A stretch of 64,000 nucleotides of DNA from an uncultured Prevotellaceae bacterium (GCA_949295905.1 CASFNA010000012.1:119521-183520), one strand, 5' to 3'. Counted from the stretch's first letter, positions 1 to 8,838 are shown. The notes: a model not told the origin generated them from the sequence alone. Translations and numbers: made by a program.

Positions 1-81
1 ACAATAATGAAGAACGAGCCTTACCACCATGAATGAGGCTCAATGGAAAAACATTAAAAACTTTTATAAAGACTTTTTGAT

Positions 82-1257
82 ATGGAAAAAACATGGAGAT
101 GGTTCGGCAAGAACGACAAGATAACCTTGTCTATGCTGAAACAAATTGGCGTGGAGGGCATCGTCACCGCCCTGCACGACGTTCCGAACGGAGAAGTTTG
201 GACGCGCGAGAAAATCCGTGACCTGCGTGAATACATCGAAAGCTACGGTATGCGCTGGTCTGTTGTGGAGAGCCTGCCCGTATGCGAAAGCATAAAGTAC
301 GCAGGTCCTGACCGCGACCAACTGATTGAGAACTATAAAGAGAGCCTTAAGAATCTCGGACTTGAGGGCGTGCACACCATCTGCTACAACTTCATGCCTG
401 TGCTCGACTGGGCGCGCACAGACCTGACGCATCCCAACCCCGACGGTACGAGCAACCTTTATTTCAGCCATGCCCAGTTCGCTTACTTCGACTGCTGCAT
501 TCTGAAACGCGAGGGTGCGGAGAAGGATTACAGCCCGGAGGTAATGGCGGAGGTGGAGAAACTGAAGCAGACCATGACTCCGGAGGACAACCACAAGCTG
601 GTTGACACCATCATTGTGAAGACACAGGGCTTCGTAAACGGCAACATTACCGAGAACGACGAGCACCCGGTTGAACTGTTCCGCCAGCTGCTCGACCTTT
701 ACAAGGGCATTACTAAAGACCAGCTGCGCGAGAACATGCGCTACTTCCTGGCGGCCATCATGCCCACCTGCAACGAATACGGAATGTACATGTGCGTACA
801 TCCTGACGACCCACCATTCCCCATTCTCGGCCTTCCTCGCATCGTAACGTGCGACGACGACATCAACTGGTTCCTAAAGGCGGTGGACGACCCGCACAAC
901 GGCTTGACGTTCTGCGCAGGCTCTTTGTCTGCCGGAGCGCACAACAATGTGGTGGAGTTGGCGCGCAAATATGCCGGCCGCACATGGTTTGTACACATGC
1001 GCTCGTGCAAGGTTTTCCCAAACGGCGACTTTACCGAGGCTTCGCATCTTGGCGGACGTGCCGACCTCATAGAGCTGGCGCGCATATTCGAGAAAACGAA
1101 TCCGAAGCTTCCGATGCGTGTTGACCATGGTCCCAACATGCTTGGCGATGAAAACCGAGGCTACAATGCCGGTTACACGTTCCTCGGCCGCATGTTTGCC
1201 ATGGGACAGGTGCAGGGCATCCTTGCAACTGTTGACCGCGAGTTAGGAATAAATTAA
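82..1257 (+). CDS. uxuA: D-mannonate dehydratase
   Basis: Dehydrates D-mannonate to 2-keto-3-deoxy-D-gluconate, the step where the glucuronate branch joins the KDG pathway; cytoplasmic. The 391-residue product matches the UxuA family over its whole length (E. coli enzyme about 394). It opens with the typical KTWRWFGKNDKITL block, and the metal/active-site neighbourhood is visible around Cys238 (MCVHPDDPP), His305 (WFVHMRS) and Asp348 (VDHGPN). An SDR reductase follows 99 bases downstream, as expected for the adjacent pathway step. Bases 1-81 upstream hold no complete gene and no clear promoter. Identification is confident. Confidence 0.95.
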   Translation: MEKTWRWFGKNDKITLSMLKQIGVEGIVTALHDVPNGEVWTREKIRDLREYIESYGMRWSVVESLPVCESIKYAGPDRDQLIENYKESLKNLGLEGVHTICYNFMPVLDWARTDLTHPNPDGTSNLYFSHAQFAYFDCCILKREGAEKDYSPEVMAEVEKLKQTMTPEDNHKLVDTIIVKTQGFVNGNITENDEHPVELFRQLLDLYKGITKDQLRENMRYFLAAIMPTCNEYGMYMCVHPDDPPFPILGLPRIVTCDDDINWFLKAVDDPHNGLTFCAGSLSAGAHNNVVELARKYAGRTWFVHMRSCKVFPNGDFTEASHLGGRADLIELARIFEKTNPKLPMRVDHGPNMLGDENRGYNAGYTFLGRMFAMGQVQGILATVDRELGIN

Positions 1258-1281
1258 GAATTAAGAGTTAAGAATTAAGAA
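1254..1281. repeat. Four tandem TTAAGAR heptamers
   Basis: Four consecutive 7-mers (TTAAGAA, TTAAGAG, TTAAGAA, TTAAGAA). The first includes the uxuA stop codon. It belongs to a loose class of low-complexity repeats found right after several stop codons in this window. Confidence 0.8.
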
Positions 1282-1356
1282 AAATACCATTGTTCATATG
1301 TAAGGCTGATTTGGCTTATATGCCCCCATTGGCCTTATCTAAAATATTAAAACACA

Positions 1357-2169
1357 ATGAACGAATTATTTAACATCAAGGATTACGTCGTAGTAATAAC
1401 GGGCGGAACGGGCATTCTCGGCCGCACAATAGCGAAATATCTTGCAAACAACGGAGCGCAGGTTGTAATCCTCGGCCGCAAGGAAGAGGTGGGCAAGGAG
1501 ATAGTGGACGACATCGTGAAGGACGGTGGCAAGGCCGAATTCATGAAGACGGACGTGATGGATTATGCCGCTGTTCAGAAGAACTGCGACGACATAATTG
1601 CAAAGTACGGACGCATAGACACGTTGCTCAATGCAGCCGGAGGCAACATGGCCGGGGCGACTATAACTCCCGACCAGACCTTCTTCGACCTGAAAGTAGA
1701 GGAATTCCAGAAGGTGCTCAATCTTAACCTTACAGGCACGGTTATACCTACGCAGGTGTTCCTCAAGCCTATGGTAAAGCAGGGCAAAGGCTCGATAATC
1801 AACTTCTCGTCAATGGCTGCGTTCCGTCCGATGACCCGTGTGTGCGGATATGCGGCAGCAAAGGCCGGCATAAGCAACTTTACTGCGTTCATGGCGACAG
1901 AGTGCGCCAAGAAGTTCGGCGAAGGCATTCGTGTTAACGCCATAGCTCCCGGTTTCTTCATAACCGAGCAGAACCGTGCGTTGTTGACCAATCCCGACGG
2001 CTCTTATACCCAGCGCGGCAACGATGTGGTACGTCAGACACCGTTTGGACGCATGGGCGACCCGGAAGAACTTTGCGGAACAATACATTATTTGATGAGC
2101 GACGCCGCCAAGTTCGTGACGGGTACTGTGGCTGTTGTTGACGGAGGATTCAACACATTTGCGATGTAA
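1357..2169 (+). CDS. SDR oxidoreductase, probable D-fructuronate (mannonate) reductase
   Basis: A 270-residue classical short-chain dehydrogenase. The cofactor motif TGGTGILG is at residues 15-22, NAAG at 92-95, and the catalytic set is Ser151/152, Tyr165 and Lys169 (YAAAK). It lies directly after uxuA, so its likely reaction is NAD(P)H-dependent interconversion of fructuronate and mannonate, the role UxuB plays elsewhere with an unrelated long-chain enzyme. The fold is seen in the sequence; the substrate is inferred from the neighbour. A KduD-like role in 5-keto-uronate metabolism is the main alternative. No promoter is visible between it and uxuA, so the two are probably cotranscribed. Confidence 0.85.
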   Translation: MNELFNIKDYVVVITGGTGILGRTIAKYLANNGAQVVILGRKEEVGKEIVDDIVKDGGKAEFMKTDVMDYAAVQKNCDDIIAKYGRIDTLLNAAGGNMAGATITPDQTFFDLKVEEFQKVLNLNLTGTVIPTQVFLKPMVKQGKGSIINFSSMAAFRPMTRVCGYAAAKAGISNFTAFMATECAKKFGEGIRVNAIAPGFFITEQNRALLTNPDGSYTQRGNDVVRQTPFGRMGDPEELCGTIHYLMSDAAKFVTGTVAVVDGGFNTFAM

Positions 2170-2181
2170 TATATTTGGTTG

Positions 2182-2271
2182 ACAAGTAGACAGGAAACAA
2201 GCGGAGTCCGGTCTGCATCAATTGTTGATGGCAAGGCCTGTGTATGTTCTGCCCGTTTCTTGTCTATTTGT
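2182..2271. repeat. Imperfect 21-bp inverted repeat
   Basis: Bases 2182-2202 and 2251-2271 are inverted copies matching at 17 of 21 positions, with a 48-base loop. It lies just after the SDR stop codon. With no T-tract it is a weak terminator candidate. The arms are purine-rich (ACAAGTAGACAGGAAAC), like the other post-stop repeats here. Confidence 0.6.
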
Positions 2272-2306
2272 ATGCGTTGGAAATGTAATCACGCAAACCT
2301 TTACGT

Positions 2307-2325
2307 GTTTTTAACGCGTAAAAAC
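2307..2325. promoter_or_regulatory. Palindromic candidate operator
   Basis: Perfect 7-base arms GTTTTTA and TAAAAAC surround the core ACGCG. The site is 25 bases upstream of the -7 element of the tagaturonate reductase gene, where a repressor would block sigma binding. Hexuronate genes are often controlled by LacI- or GntR-type regulators; which one acts here cannot be read from the site. Confidence 0.45.
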
Positions 2326-2349
2326 TGAACACATTATCGAATAATACTG

Positions 2350-2357
2350 TATTTTTG
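2350..2357 (+). promoter_or_regulatory. -7 promoter element for tagaturonate reductase
   Basis: TATTTTTG fits the Bacteroidota -7 consensus TAnnTTTG and lies 38 bases before the start codon. There is no good TTTG at the -33 position, which may indicate activator dependence. Confidence 0.55.
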
Positions 2358-2395
2358 CAACAAAATTAATAAAAACGAATTTAGTAAATCAAATC

Positions 2396-3844
2396 ATGAA
2401 AAAATTACAAGCATTAAACAAGAGGACTGCGCCTAAGAGCGTAATGCCAGAGAAAGTAATCCAGTTTGGTGAAGGAAACTTCCTTCGTGCGTTTGTTGAT
2501 TGGATTATCTATAACATGAACCAGAAAACAGACTTCAACGGGTCTGTCGTAATAGTGCAGCCTCTTGGCGGTGGAATGATAGACAAGCTTAACGGTCAAG
2601 ACTGCCTCTATCATGTAAACCTGCAAGGACTTGAGGATGGCAAGCCCGTAAACAGCCTTACGCGTATAGACTGTGTCAGCCGTGCATTAAGCCCATATTC
2701 ACAGAACGAGGCGTTTATGGCACTTGCAGACCAGCCGGAGATGCGTTTCGTAATATCAAATACCACCGAGGCTGGTATTGCTTTTGACCCGACTTGCAAG
2801 CTTGATGACGCTCCTGCAAGTTCATATCCGGGCAAGCTTGTACAGTTGCTTTATCGCCGTTACCAGACATTCAACGGCGACCCGACAAAGGGACTTATCA
2901 TATTTCCTTGCGAGCTTATATTCCTTAACGGACATGTGCTTAAGGACTGTATCTACAAATACATAGAACTGTGGAACCTTGGCGAAGGTTTTAAGAAATG
3001 GTTTACAGAGTGCTGTGGCGTTTACGCTACTTTGGTAGACCGTATCGTACCGGGCTTCCCTCGTAAGGAAATCAAGGAAATACAGCAGAAAATCAGCTAT
3101 GAGGACAACCTCGTGGTACAGGCCGAGATTTTCCATCTTTGGGTAATCGAGGCACCGAAAGAGATTGCGGAAGAGTTCCCGGCAGACAAGGCCGGACTGC
3201 ATGTCCTCTTTGTTCCGTCGGAAGAACCGTATCACGAGCGTAAGGTTACTTTGCTCAACGGTCCTCATACGGTGCTTAGTCCGGTGGCATTCCTTAGCGG
3301 CATCAACATTGTACGCGATGCTTGTAAAGACCCTGTTGTAGGCAAGTACATCCATAAGGTACAGTTCGAGGAGCTTATGGAAACTCTTAACTTGCCGAAA
3401 GACGAGCTTCAGAAGTTTGCAAGCGACGTGCTTGAGCGTTTCATGAACCCGTTTGTTGACCACCAGGTGACAAGCATCATGCTAAATTCGTTCCCCAAGT
3501 ACCAGACTCGCGACCTGCCGGGTGTCAAGACCTATCTTGAGCGTAAGGGTGAACTTCCACAAGGACTTGTGTTCGGTCTTGCTGCCATCATCACTTATTA
3601 CAAGGGTGGTACGCGTGCGGACGGAACGGAGATTGTGCCTAATGACTCGCAGGAAATCATGGACTTGCTTAAAAATCTCTGGGCTACGGGCGATACGCAG
3701 AAGGTAACTGACGGAGTCCTCGCCGCTACACAAATATGGGGAGAAGACCTTAATAATATTAAGGGGCTTAACGCTCTTGTCAAGAAAGACCTCGACCTTA
3801 TCCAGGAAAAGGGAATGCTTGAGGCTGTGAAGACTATACTCTAA
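2396..3844 (+). CDS. uxaB: Tagaturonate reductase
   Basis: Reduces D-tagaturonate to D-altronate with NADH in galacturonate catabolism; cytoplasmic. The 482-residue product is a polyol-specific long-chain dehydrogenase. The early VIQFGEGNFLRAFVDW segment is the N-terminal Rossmann signature. The family's catalytic K-x4-N-x2-H motif is intact as Lys283, Asn288 and His291 (KVTLLNGPH), followed by the conserved C-terminal helical domain. It has its own promoter and operator-like palindrome, so it may be regulated apart from the uxuA pair. Altronate dehydratase (uxaA) and the isomerase uxaC are not in the window. Confidence 0.92.
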   Translation: MKKLQALNKRTAPKSVMPEKVIQFGEGNFLRAFVDWIIYNMNQKTDFNGSVVIVQPLGGGMIDKLNGQDCLYHVNLQGLEDGKPVNSLTRIDCVSRALSPYSQNEAFMALADQPEMRFVISNTTEAGIAFDPTCKLDDAPASSYPGKLVQLLYRRYQTFNGDPTKGLIIFPCELIFLNGHVLKDCIYKYIELWNLGEGFKKWFTECCGVYATLVDRIVPGFPRKEIKEIQQKISYEDNLVVQAEIFHLWVIEAPKEIAEEFPADKAGLHVLFVPSEEPYHERKVTLLNGPHTVLSPVAFLSGINIVRDACKDPVVGKYIHKVQFEELMETLNLPKDELQKFASDVLERFMNPFVDHQVTSIMLNSFPKYQTRDLPGVKTYLERKGELPQGLVFGLAAIITYYKGGTRADGTEIVPNDSQEIMDLLKNLWATGDTQKVTDGVLAATQIWGEDLNNIKGLNALVKKDLDLIQEKGMLEAVKTIL

Positions 3845-3867
3845 ACGTAGGTTTAAAATACAGGACG

Positions 3868-3936
3868 GGGTAAAAAGGCTAAAGTTTGGATTTGATGTTG
3901 ATTTGTCAGGCATCTTGAAACTTAACCTTTTTACCC
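3868..3936. repeat. Long imperfect inverted repeat after uxaB
   Basis: The arms at 3868-3887 (GGGTAAAAAGGCTAAAGTTT) and 3918-3936 are inverted copies differing by one substitution and one indel, with a 30-base loop. It lies between uxaB and the next gene and could act as a terminator or RNA-stabilising stem. Confidence 0.65.
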
Positions 3937-3960
3937 TTTTTGTTTTTCTATATTTATCAG

Positions 3961-4698
3961 ATGGGCGATTTGGCAAGTCTTTTGACACGGTATGCAGACC
4001 AATATGAGACGGCGGACTTTCTGCCTGCCGACCCCAGTTGGTTTATGCACCAGGTGGAAGGGACAGAAAATCAAGAGGTTACGGCTTTCATAGCTTCATG
4101 CTTGAGCTATGGCAGTAGAAAACAGTTCATGCCAAAGATTCAGTTCTTTCTTGATGTTTCAGGAAGAAATGTTTATGATTGGGTGATAAGCGGAAAATAC
4201 GGGAAAGACGTGCCCGATGATGACGGAAAGTGCTTTTATCGTCTTTATACGTGGCATACAATACATTCGTTGCTCGCCGCCATACAGCAGATGCTCCATG
4301 AACATGGCAGCATCGGGTGCTATGTGAAGGCTTGTGCCACAGATGGTTTTTCTGCCGTTAAATGCCTTACGGATTATTTTTCGAGAAAAGGGATAGAGAC
4401 AATAATACCGAAAAACACAACTTCCGCCTGTAAGCGTGTGTGCATGTTTTTGCGTTGGATGGTGCGTGACGGCTCTCCTGTAGACCTTGGATTATGGAGC
4501 GGATTCATAGACAAGCGTACTTTGATTATTCCTATGGACACACATGTTCTGCAAGAAGCCAACCGCCTTGGGCTTATCAATGCCAAGACGGCTTCCATGT
4601 CTGTGGCAAGGAGATTGTCGACCAGGCTTGCCGAGATTTTTCCCGACGACCCGATGAAAGGAGATTTCGCATTGTTCGGTTATGGCGTGAACCATTGA
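3961..4698 (+). CDS. TIGR02757 family protein, function unknown
   Basis: A 245-residue soluble protein of the TIGR02757 (DUF2400) family. Characteristic blocks include the early ASCLSYGSRKQ segment, SACKRVCMFLRWMVR in the middle, LIIPMDTHVLQEANRLGL, and the C-terminal DPMKGDFALFGYGV. The helical arrangement and the terminal segment are reminiscent of HhH-GPD DNA glycosylases, but no activity is established. I chose the ATG at 3961 because family members begin close to this LxxxADxY segment; an in-frame TTG at 3940 lies in the preceding hairpin region. No operon partner is evident. Confidence 0.85.
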   Translation: MGDLASLLTRYADQYETADFLPADPSWFMHQVEGTENQEVTAFIASCLSYGSRKQFMPKIQFFLDVSGRNVYDWVISGKYGKDVPDDDGKCFYRLYTWHTIHSLLAAIQQMLHEHGSIGCYVKACATDGFSAVKCLTDYFSRKGIETIIPKNTTSACKRVCMFLRWMVRDGSPVDLGLWSGFIDKRTLIIPMDTHVLQEANRLGLINAKTASMSVARRLSTRLAEIFPDDPMKGDFALFGYGVNH

Positions 4699-4779
4699 CA
4701 CATTGATGAAAATGCGCTAAAAATCGATGAAAAAGAGTGAAAAATATTCAGTACAATGGTGTTTTTTACTTTTATTTAT

Positions 4780-4787
4780 TATCTTTG
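4780..4787 (+). promoter_or_regulatory. -7 promoter element for phosphohexomutase
   Basis: TATCTTTG fits TAnnTTTG exactly, 97 bases upstream of the start codon. The -33 region is T-rich (GTTTTTTAC) without a clean TTTG. Bases 4699-4770 before it hold A-rich quasi-repeats (GATGAAAA, GCTAAAAA, GATGAAAAA, GAGTGAAAAA) and no gene. Confidence 0.6.
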
Positions 4788-4884
4788 TAGCAAGATAAGG
4801 CTTATTCTGTTGTTTCGGCGCGCTGCCTGTTTTCAGTCTTTGCCTTATTCCTTGTAACACGAATTACTAACATTTAATAATAGT

Positions 4885-6633
4885 ATGGAAAATAACTCGG
4901 AATTGATTGCTTTGTGTGAGGCCAAAGCTCAGCAGTGGCTCACACCTGTTTTTGACGCTGACACTCAGACAGCCGTTAAGGCTATGCTTGAAAATGAGGA
5001 CAAGACAGACTTGATAGAATGCTTTTATAAGAACCTTGAATTTGGCACAGGCGGCCTTCGTGGCATAATGGGTGCTGGCAGCAACCGCATGAATGTTTAT
5101 ACCGTAGGTATGGCTACGCAGGGCTTCGCCAACTACTTGAAGAAGAATTTTGCCGACCGCGAGCAAATATCCGTTGTCGTTTGTCACGATTGCCGCAACA
5201 ATAGCCGCCTCTTTGCGGAGACCGTTGCCAATATATTCTCTGCCAACGGTATAAAGGTTTACTTGTTTGACGACATGCGTCCTACGCCTGAATGCTCGTT
5301 CGCAATCCGTCATCTTGGATGCCAGAGCGGTGTGAACATTACGGCAAGCCACAATCCGAAGGAGTACAACGGATACAAGGCTTATTGGGAGGATGGTGCA
5401 CAGGTGCTTGCTCCCCACGATACAGGCATTATCGACGAGGTTAATAAAGTAAAGGTGGAGGATGTCAAGTTTGACGGCAACAAGGAACTGATTGAGATTA
5501 TCGGAGAAGAAATTGACAAGATATATCTCGACCTTATCCACGGCATTTCTATCGACCCGGAAGTCATCAAGCGTCAGAAAGACCTGAAGATTGTCTACAC
5601 TCCGTTGCACGGTACAGGCATGATGCTCATTCCGCGCTCGTTGAAGCTTTGGGGCTTTGAGAACGTTCACTGCGTGAAAGAACAGATGGTGAAGAGCGGC
5701 GACTTCCCGACGGTAGTCAGCCCGAACCCCGAAAACGGCGAGGCTCTTACTCTTGCACTGCGCGACGCGAAAGAGATTGACGCGGATATTGTCATGGCAA
5801 GCGACCCCGATGCCGACCGTGTGGGCATGGCTTGCAAGAATGACAAGGGCGAATGGATACTTATCAACGGTAACCAGACCTGCCTTCTCTTCCTGTATTA
5901 CATCATCCGCAACCGTCAGGCCAAGGGCTTGATGAAGCCGACTGACTTTATCGTGAAGACCATTGTTACTACGGAAGTAATCAAGAAGATTGCCGACAAG
6001 CAGCACATCGAGATGCGCGACTGCTACACAGGCTTCAAGTGGATTGCCCGTGAAATAGCACTTTCGGAAGGGAAGCAGCAGTATATCGGCGGCGGTGAGG
6101 AGAGTTACGGCTTCTTGGCGGAGGACTTTGTACGCGACAAGGACGCCGTTTCGGCCTGCTCGTTGCTTGCCGAGATTTGCGCTTGGGCTAAAGACCAAGG
6201 CAAGACGCTGTATGATGTAGTGATGGACATCTATCTTGAATATGGTTTCTCCAAGGAAGTTACAGTGAATGTGGTAAAGCCCGGCAAGACTGGAGCTGAC
6301 GAAATAAAGCAGATGATGACAAACTTCCGCAACAATCCGCCTACCGAACTCGGCGGCAGCAAGGTTGTTCTGTGGAAAGACTACCAGACGCTTGAACAGC
6401 GTGATGCGGCAGGCAACGTAATAAAACTCGATATGCCGACCACCAGCAACGTGCTTCAGTGGTTCTGCGACGACGAGACAAAGATTAGCGTCCGTCCGTC
6501 AGGAACAGAGCCGAAAATCAAGTTCTACATTGAGATTAAGGACACAATGAAGTGTGCCGGATGCTATGAGCGTTGCACAGATGCTGCAACCGCCAAGGTT
6601 GAGGCTATCAAGAAGTCTTTGAACTTGGAATAA
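4885..6633 (+). CDS. Phospho-sugar mutase (phosphoglucomutase/phosphomannomutase family)
   Basis: Interconverts hexose-1- and hexose-6-phosphates, supplying sugar-1-phosphates for nucleotide sugars; cytoplasmic. At 582 residues it has the length of the PGM2-like branch of the alpha-D-phosphohexomutases. All four active-site motifs are present: TASHNP at 153-158 with phosphoserine Ser155, metal-binding DPDAD at 307-311, sugar-binding GGGEESYG at 402-409, and phosphate-binding RPSGTEPK at 537-544. It has its own promoter and a strong terminator, so it is monocistronic. Glucose versus mannose preference cannot be told from the motifs, hence no symbol. Confidence 0.93.
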   Translation: MENNSELIALCEAKAQQWLTPVFDADTQTAVKAMLENEDKTDLIECFYKNLEFGTGGLRGIMGAGSNRMNVYTVGMATQGFANYLKKNFADREQISVVVCHDCRNNSRLFAETVANIFSANGIKVYLFDDMRPTPECSFAIRHLGCQSGVNITASHNPKEYNGYKAYWEDGAQVLAPHDTGIIDEVNKVKVEDVKFDGNKELIEIIGEEIDKIYLDLIHGISIDPEVIKRQKDLKIVYTPLHGTGMMLIPRSLKLWGFENVHCVKEQMVKSGDFPTVVSPNPENGEALTLALRDAKEIDADIVMASDPDADRVGMACKNDKGEWILINGNQTCLLFLYYIIRNRQAKGLMKPTDFIVKTIVTTEVIKKIADKQHIEMRDCYTGFKWIAREIALSEGKQQYIGGGEESYGFLAEDFVRDKDAVSACSLLAEICAWAKDQGKTLYDVVMDIYLEYGFSKEVTVNVVKPGKTGADEIKQMMTNFRNNPPTELGGSKVVLWKDYQTLEQRDAAGNVIKLDMPTTSNVLQWFCDDETKISVRPSGTEPKIKFYIEIKDTMKCAGCYERCTDAATAKVEAIKKSLNLE

Positions 6634-6653
6634 TGTTCTTATTTATACAAAGT

Positions 6654-6690
6654 AAAACGGCGGAGGAACAATCCTTCGCCGTTTTATTTT
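6654..6690 (+). terminator. Rho-independent terminator after phosphohexomutase
   Basis: A 14-bp stem (6654-6667 with 6672-6685, one G-U pair) with the 4-base loop ACAA, ending in TTTTATTTTT. It starts 21 bases after the stop codon. Bases 6691-6842 hold no gene. Confidence 0.9.
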
Positions 6691-6842
6691 TCGGTATTGT
6701 CGGTAATGTGATATGCCGCTCATAATAAAGGCAATTAGCTCAAAAACTCTTCGTTTTTTATCTCCTTGCGCAGTATAGGCGATGCTTATGATATGCAAAA
6801 GTAAGAAAATACTCTTAATTTCGCATATATTGTAAGAGAAAT

Positions 6843-6873
6843 ATTGTTAATCGGTGTGGTATTATTAACTTTG
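6843..6873 (+). promoter_or_regulatory. Promoter for the ATP pyrophosphatase gene
   Basis: ATTG at 6843-6846, a 19-base spacer, then TAACTTTG at 6866-6873, close to the Bacteroidota TTTG-N19-21-TAnnTTTG pattern. It lies 39 bases before the start codon. Confidence 0.65.
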
Positions 6874-6911
6874 CGCGTATAAAGCGGAAATAGTCCGTAT
6901 TTGCCACACGA

Positions 6912-7595
6912 ATGGAAAAAGCGTATTTTAATTGGAGCAGCGGCAAGGATTCGGCGTTGGCCTTGCATCGTGCCGTTACGTCAGGGCTGTATGATGTCAA
7001 GGCGTTGTTCTCTGTCGTAAAGACTGACGGACGGCTTGCGATGCACGAAGTAGGGGAGGCTCTGCTGCGCCGCCAGGCCGATGCTGTAGGCATACCTTTC
7101 TGTCCGTTTTATATCGACACGGCATGGACTGACGCCGAATATGCGGCCAACATGTCAAAGGCCGTTGGGCGGTTCAGGGAGCAAGGCATTGCCACCGCCC
7201 TGTTCGACGATATTTATTTGGACGATTTGCGCAGGCAGAGGGAGGCTGGCTGCGGCATTAACGGCGTCAAGGCTGCGTTTCCATTATGGCATGTTGTGCC
7301 ACAGGATGCCGTCAATGAATTTATAAGCCTTGGCTTCAAGGCGGTGGTAACGTGCGTTGACTGCTCCGTGCTCGACGAGAGTTTCGTCGGCAGGGTTATA
7401 GACGACGGCTTCATTTCCGCCCTTCCTGCGGATGTGGATGTATGCGGCGAGCGCGGCGAATACCATTCGTTTGTTTACGACGGGCCTATATTCCACCGTC
7501 CTGTTGATTTCAAGGTAAAGGGCAGGTACTGTCGCGAATATGCAAGCAATGGCGCAGGCGGCGTGTCAAAGTATTGTTATCTTGACTTTGAGTAA
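6912..7595 (+). CDS. Dph6-related ATP pyrophosphatase
   Basis: A 227-residue member of the COG2102 / Dph6-related PP-loop family. The PP-loop SSGKDSALAL is at residues 9-18 and is expected to bind ATP and adenylate a substrate. Archaeal and eukaryotic relatives amidate diphthine, but bacteria lack diphthamide, so the bacterial substrate is unknown. The family's HEVGEALLRRQADAVGIP segment follows the loop at about 46-63. It is separately promoted and not clearly linked to a pathway here. Family assignment is confident; function is open. Confidence 0.85.
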   Translation: MEKAYFNWSSGKDSALALHRAVTSGLYDVKALFSVVKTDGRLAMHEVGEALLRRQADAVGIPFCPFYIDTAWTDAEYAANMSKAVGRFREQGIATALFDDIYLDDLRRQREAGCGINGVKAAFPLWHVVPQDAVNEFISLGFKAVVTCVDCSVLDESFVGRVIDDGFISALPADVDVCGERGEYHSFVYDGPIFHRPVDFKVKGRYCREYASNGAGGVSKYCYLDFE

Positions 7596-7617
7596 ATGCA
7601 ATGTTTGAATAATTTTG
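7587..7617 (+). promoter_or_regulatory. Promoter for the BadF-type kinase gene
   Basis: A near-ideal Bacteroidota promoter: TTTG at 7587-7590, a 19-base spacer, TAATTTTG at 7610-7617. The -33 element overlaps the last codons of the upstream gene, and the start codon is 24 bases downstream of the -7 element. Confidence 0.8.
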
Positions 7618-7641
7618 TACACATTATAAACGAACAATCCT

Positions 7642-8478
7642 ATGAAACTTATAGCAGATAGTGGCAGCACGAAAACCGACTGGTGCGTTGTAGACGGCGG
7701 AGTGGTTATATTCCGCACGGTAGGGCAGGGCATAAATCCGTTCCAGCAGACTGACGCAGAGATTGAGAACATTGTCAATAACGAGTTTGCAAGCGGCTTT
7801 GGCTATGCCGGGAAAATTGCCGAAATCGAGTTTTACGGTGCAGGGTGCCGCGACAGGATGGTGCCGCGCATGGAGCTGTTGCTCCGCAAAGTGTTCGTCA
7901 ATGCCGTCAGAGTGGAGGTCTGCTCGGACGTTCTTGGTGCTGCTCGGGCGCTTTTCGGCTACAGGGAAGGTATCGCTTGCATACTCGGCACAGGGGCAAA
8001 TTCGTGCCTGTATGACGGCAGACGGATAACGGCCAACGTGCCTCCGCTCGGCTATATACTTGGTGACGAGGGCAGCGGAGCGGTGCTCGGGCGGATGTTC
8101 ATTAACGCGTTGTTCAAGGGCGGACTGCCAGCTGCCATGCGTGACGAGTTTCTTAAAGAAACAGGTCTTACGCTGGCGGACATAATAAACAAAGTGTATC
8201 GCGAACCATTGGCCAACCGCTTCCTTGCAAGTACGTCTGTATTTATTCATAATCATTTGGAAAACAAAGATTTAAGGAATTTGGTTATAGATAACTTTAG
8301 GTGTTTTTTCAAGCGAAATGTAAACCTTTACGGACGCAGGGATTTGCCTGTCGGAGCTGTTGGAAGCATCGCTTTTTATTACAAATCGGAACTGCTTGAA
8401 GCCGCAGAGGCCGAAGGCTATACGGTCGGGAAAGTCATAAAAAGTCCGATGGAAGGACTGGTAAAGGTGGAAAGGTAA
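7642..8478 (+). CDS. BadF/BadG/NagK-like ASKHA-family kinase
   Basis: A 278-residue protein of the acetate/sugar kinase/Hsp70 superfamily, BadF/BadG/BcrA/BcrD group, close to N-acetylglucosamine-kinase-like proteins. The phosphate-1 motif DSGSTKTDW is at residues 6-14, the phosphate-2 region ILGTGANS at 114-121, and the PPLGYILGDEGSGAVLG block follows. In Bacteroidota such stand-alone proteins are usually annotated as N-acetylglucosamine kinase or simply ATPase; amino-sugar phosphorylation for cell-wall recycling is plausible but not shown. It lacks the iron-sulfur cysteines of the BadF/BcrA dehydratase activators. Confidence 0.8.
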   Translation: MKLIADSGSTKTDWCVVDGGVVIFRTVGQGINPFQQTDAEIENIVNNEFASGFGYAGKIAEIEFYGAGCRDRMVPRMELLLRKVFVNAVRVEVCSDVLGAARALFGYREGIACILGTGANSCLYDGRRITANVPPLGYILGDEGSGAVLGRMFINALFKGGLPAAMRDEFLKETGLTLADIINKVYREPLANRFLASTSVFIHNHLENKDLRNLVIDNFRCFFKRNVNLYGRRDLPVGAVGSIAFYYKSELLEAAEAEGYTVGKVIKSPMEGLVKVER

Positions 8479-8512
8479 AAGAGTGAAAATGTGAAAAACA
8501 AAAAAATAATAG
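8465..8512. repeat. Low-complexity purine-rich quasi-repeat
   Basis: Degenerate units GGTGGAAA, GGTAAAA, GAGTGAAAA and TGTGAAAAA run across the stop codon of the BadF-type gene. This resembles the G/A-rich units between nuoCD and nuoH. Confidence 0.5.
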
Positions 8513-8565
8513 CTGAAAAACGCGCACTATGCGTGTTTAGTGGGCCGTTGAAACGATGCGTTTAG

Positions 8566-8598
8566 GCCGTCCAAACGACAGGTTTGGACGGCTCTTTT
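8566..8598 (+). terminator. Terminator-like hairpin upstream of complex I operon
   Basis: A perfect 11-bp stem GCCGTCCAAAC / GTTTGGACGGC with a 5-base loop, followed by TCTTTT. It ends the upstream transcript and is part of a hairpin cluster (8540-8730) whose sequence recurs after the complex I operon. Confidence 0.75.
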
Positions 8599-8666
8599 CG
8601 TAAGCTTTGTAACGTGTTGTAAATCAGCGGGTTGCATTACACATGACAAAAGGTCGTCTTTGACGT

Positions 8667-8709
8667 TGCAAAAGGTGGCAAATGGCACGGTCAAAGGCCA
8701 CCTCTTGCA
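8667..8709. repeat. Inverted repeat in nuoA upstream region
   Basis: Arms TGCAAAAGGTGGC (8667-8679) and GCCACCTCTTGCA (8697-8709) match at 12 of 13 positions around a 17-base loop. With the hairpin at 8566 it fills the 409-base gap between the BadF-type gene and nuoA, which contains no gene. Confidence 0.7.
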
Positions 8710-8838
8710 GACTCAAAAGCCGTCTTTTACAATACCGTTTGCCGCTTTCTGTACAGCATGTCAAGATTCTTTACATAATAATTGGATTTTCATTAAAATA
8801 AAATATGGGTTTTTATTAAAACTTTGCGAAATAAATTG

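Noticed and set aside
4867-6198. Antisense open frame of 443 codons opposite the phosphohexomutase
   Set aside because: The sense strand encodes a complete enzyme with four intact active-site motifs and its own promoter and terminator; the antisense product has no recognisable domain.
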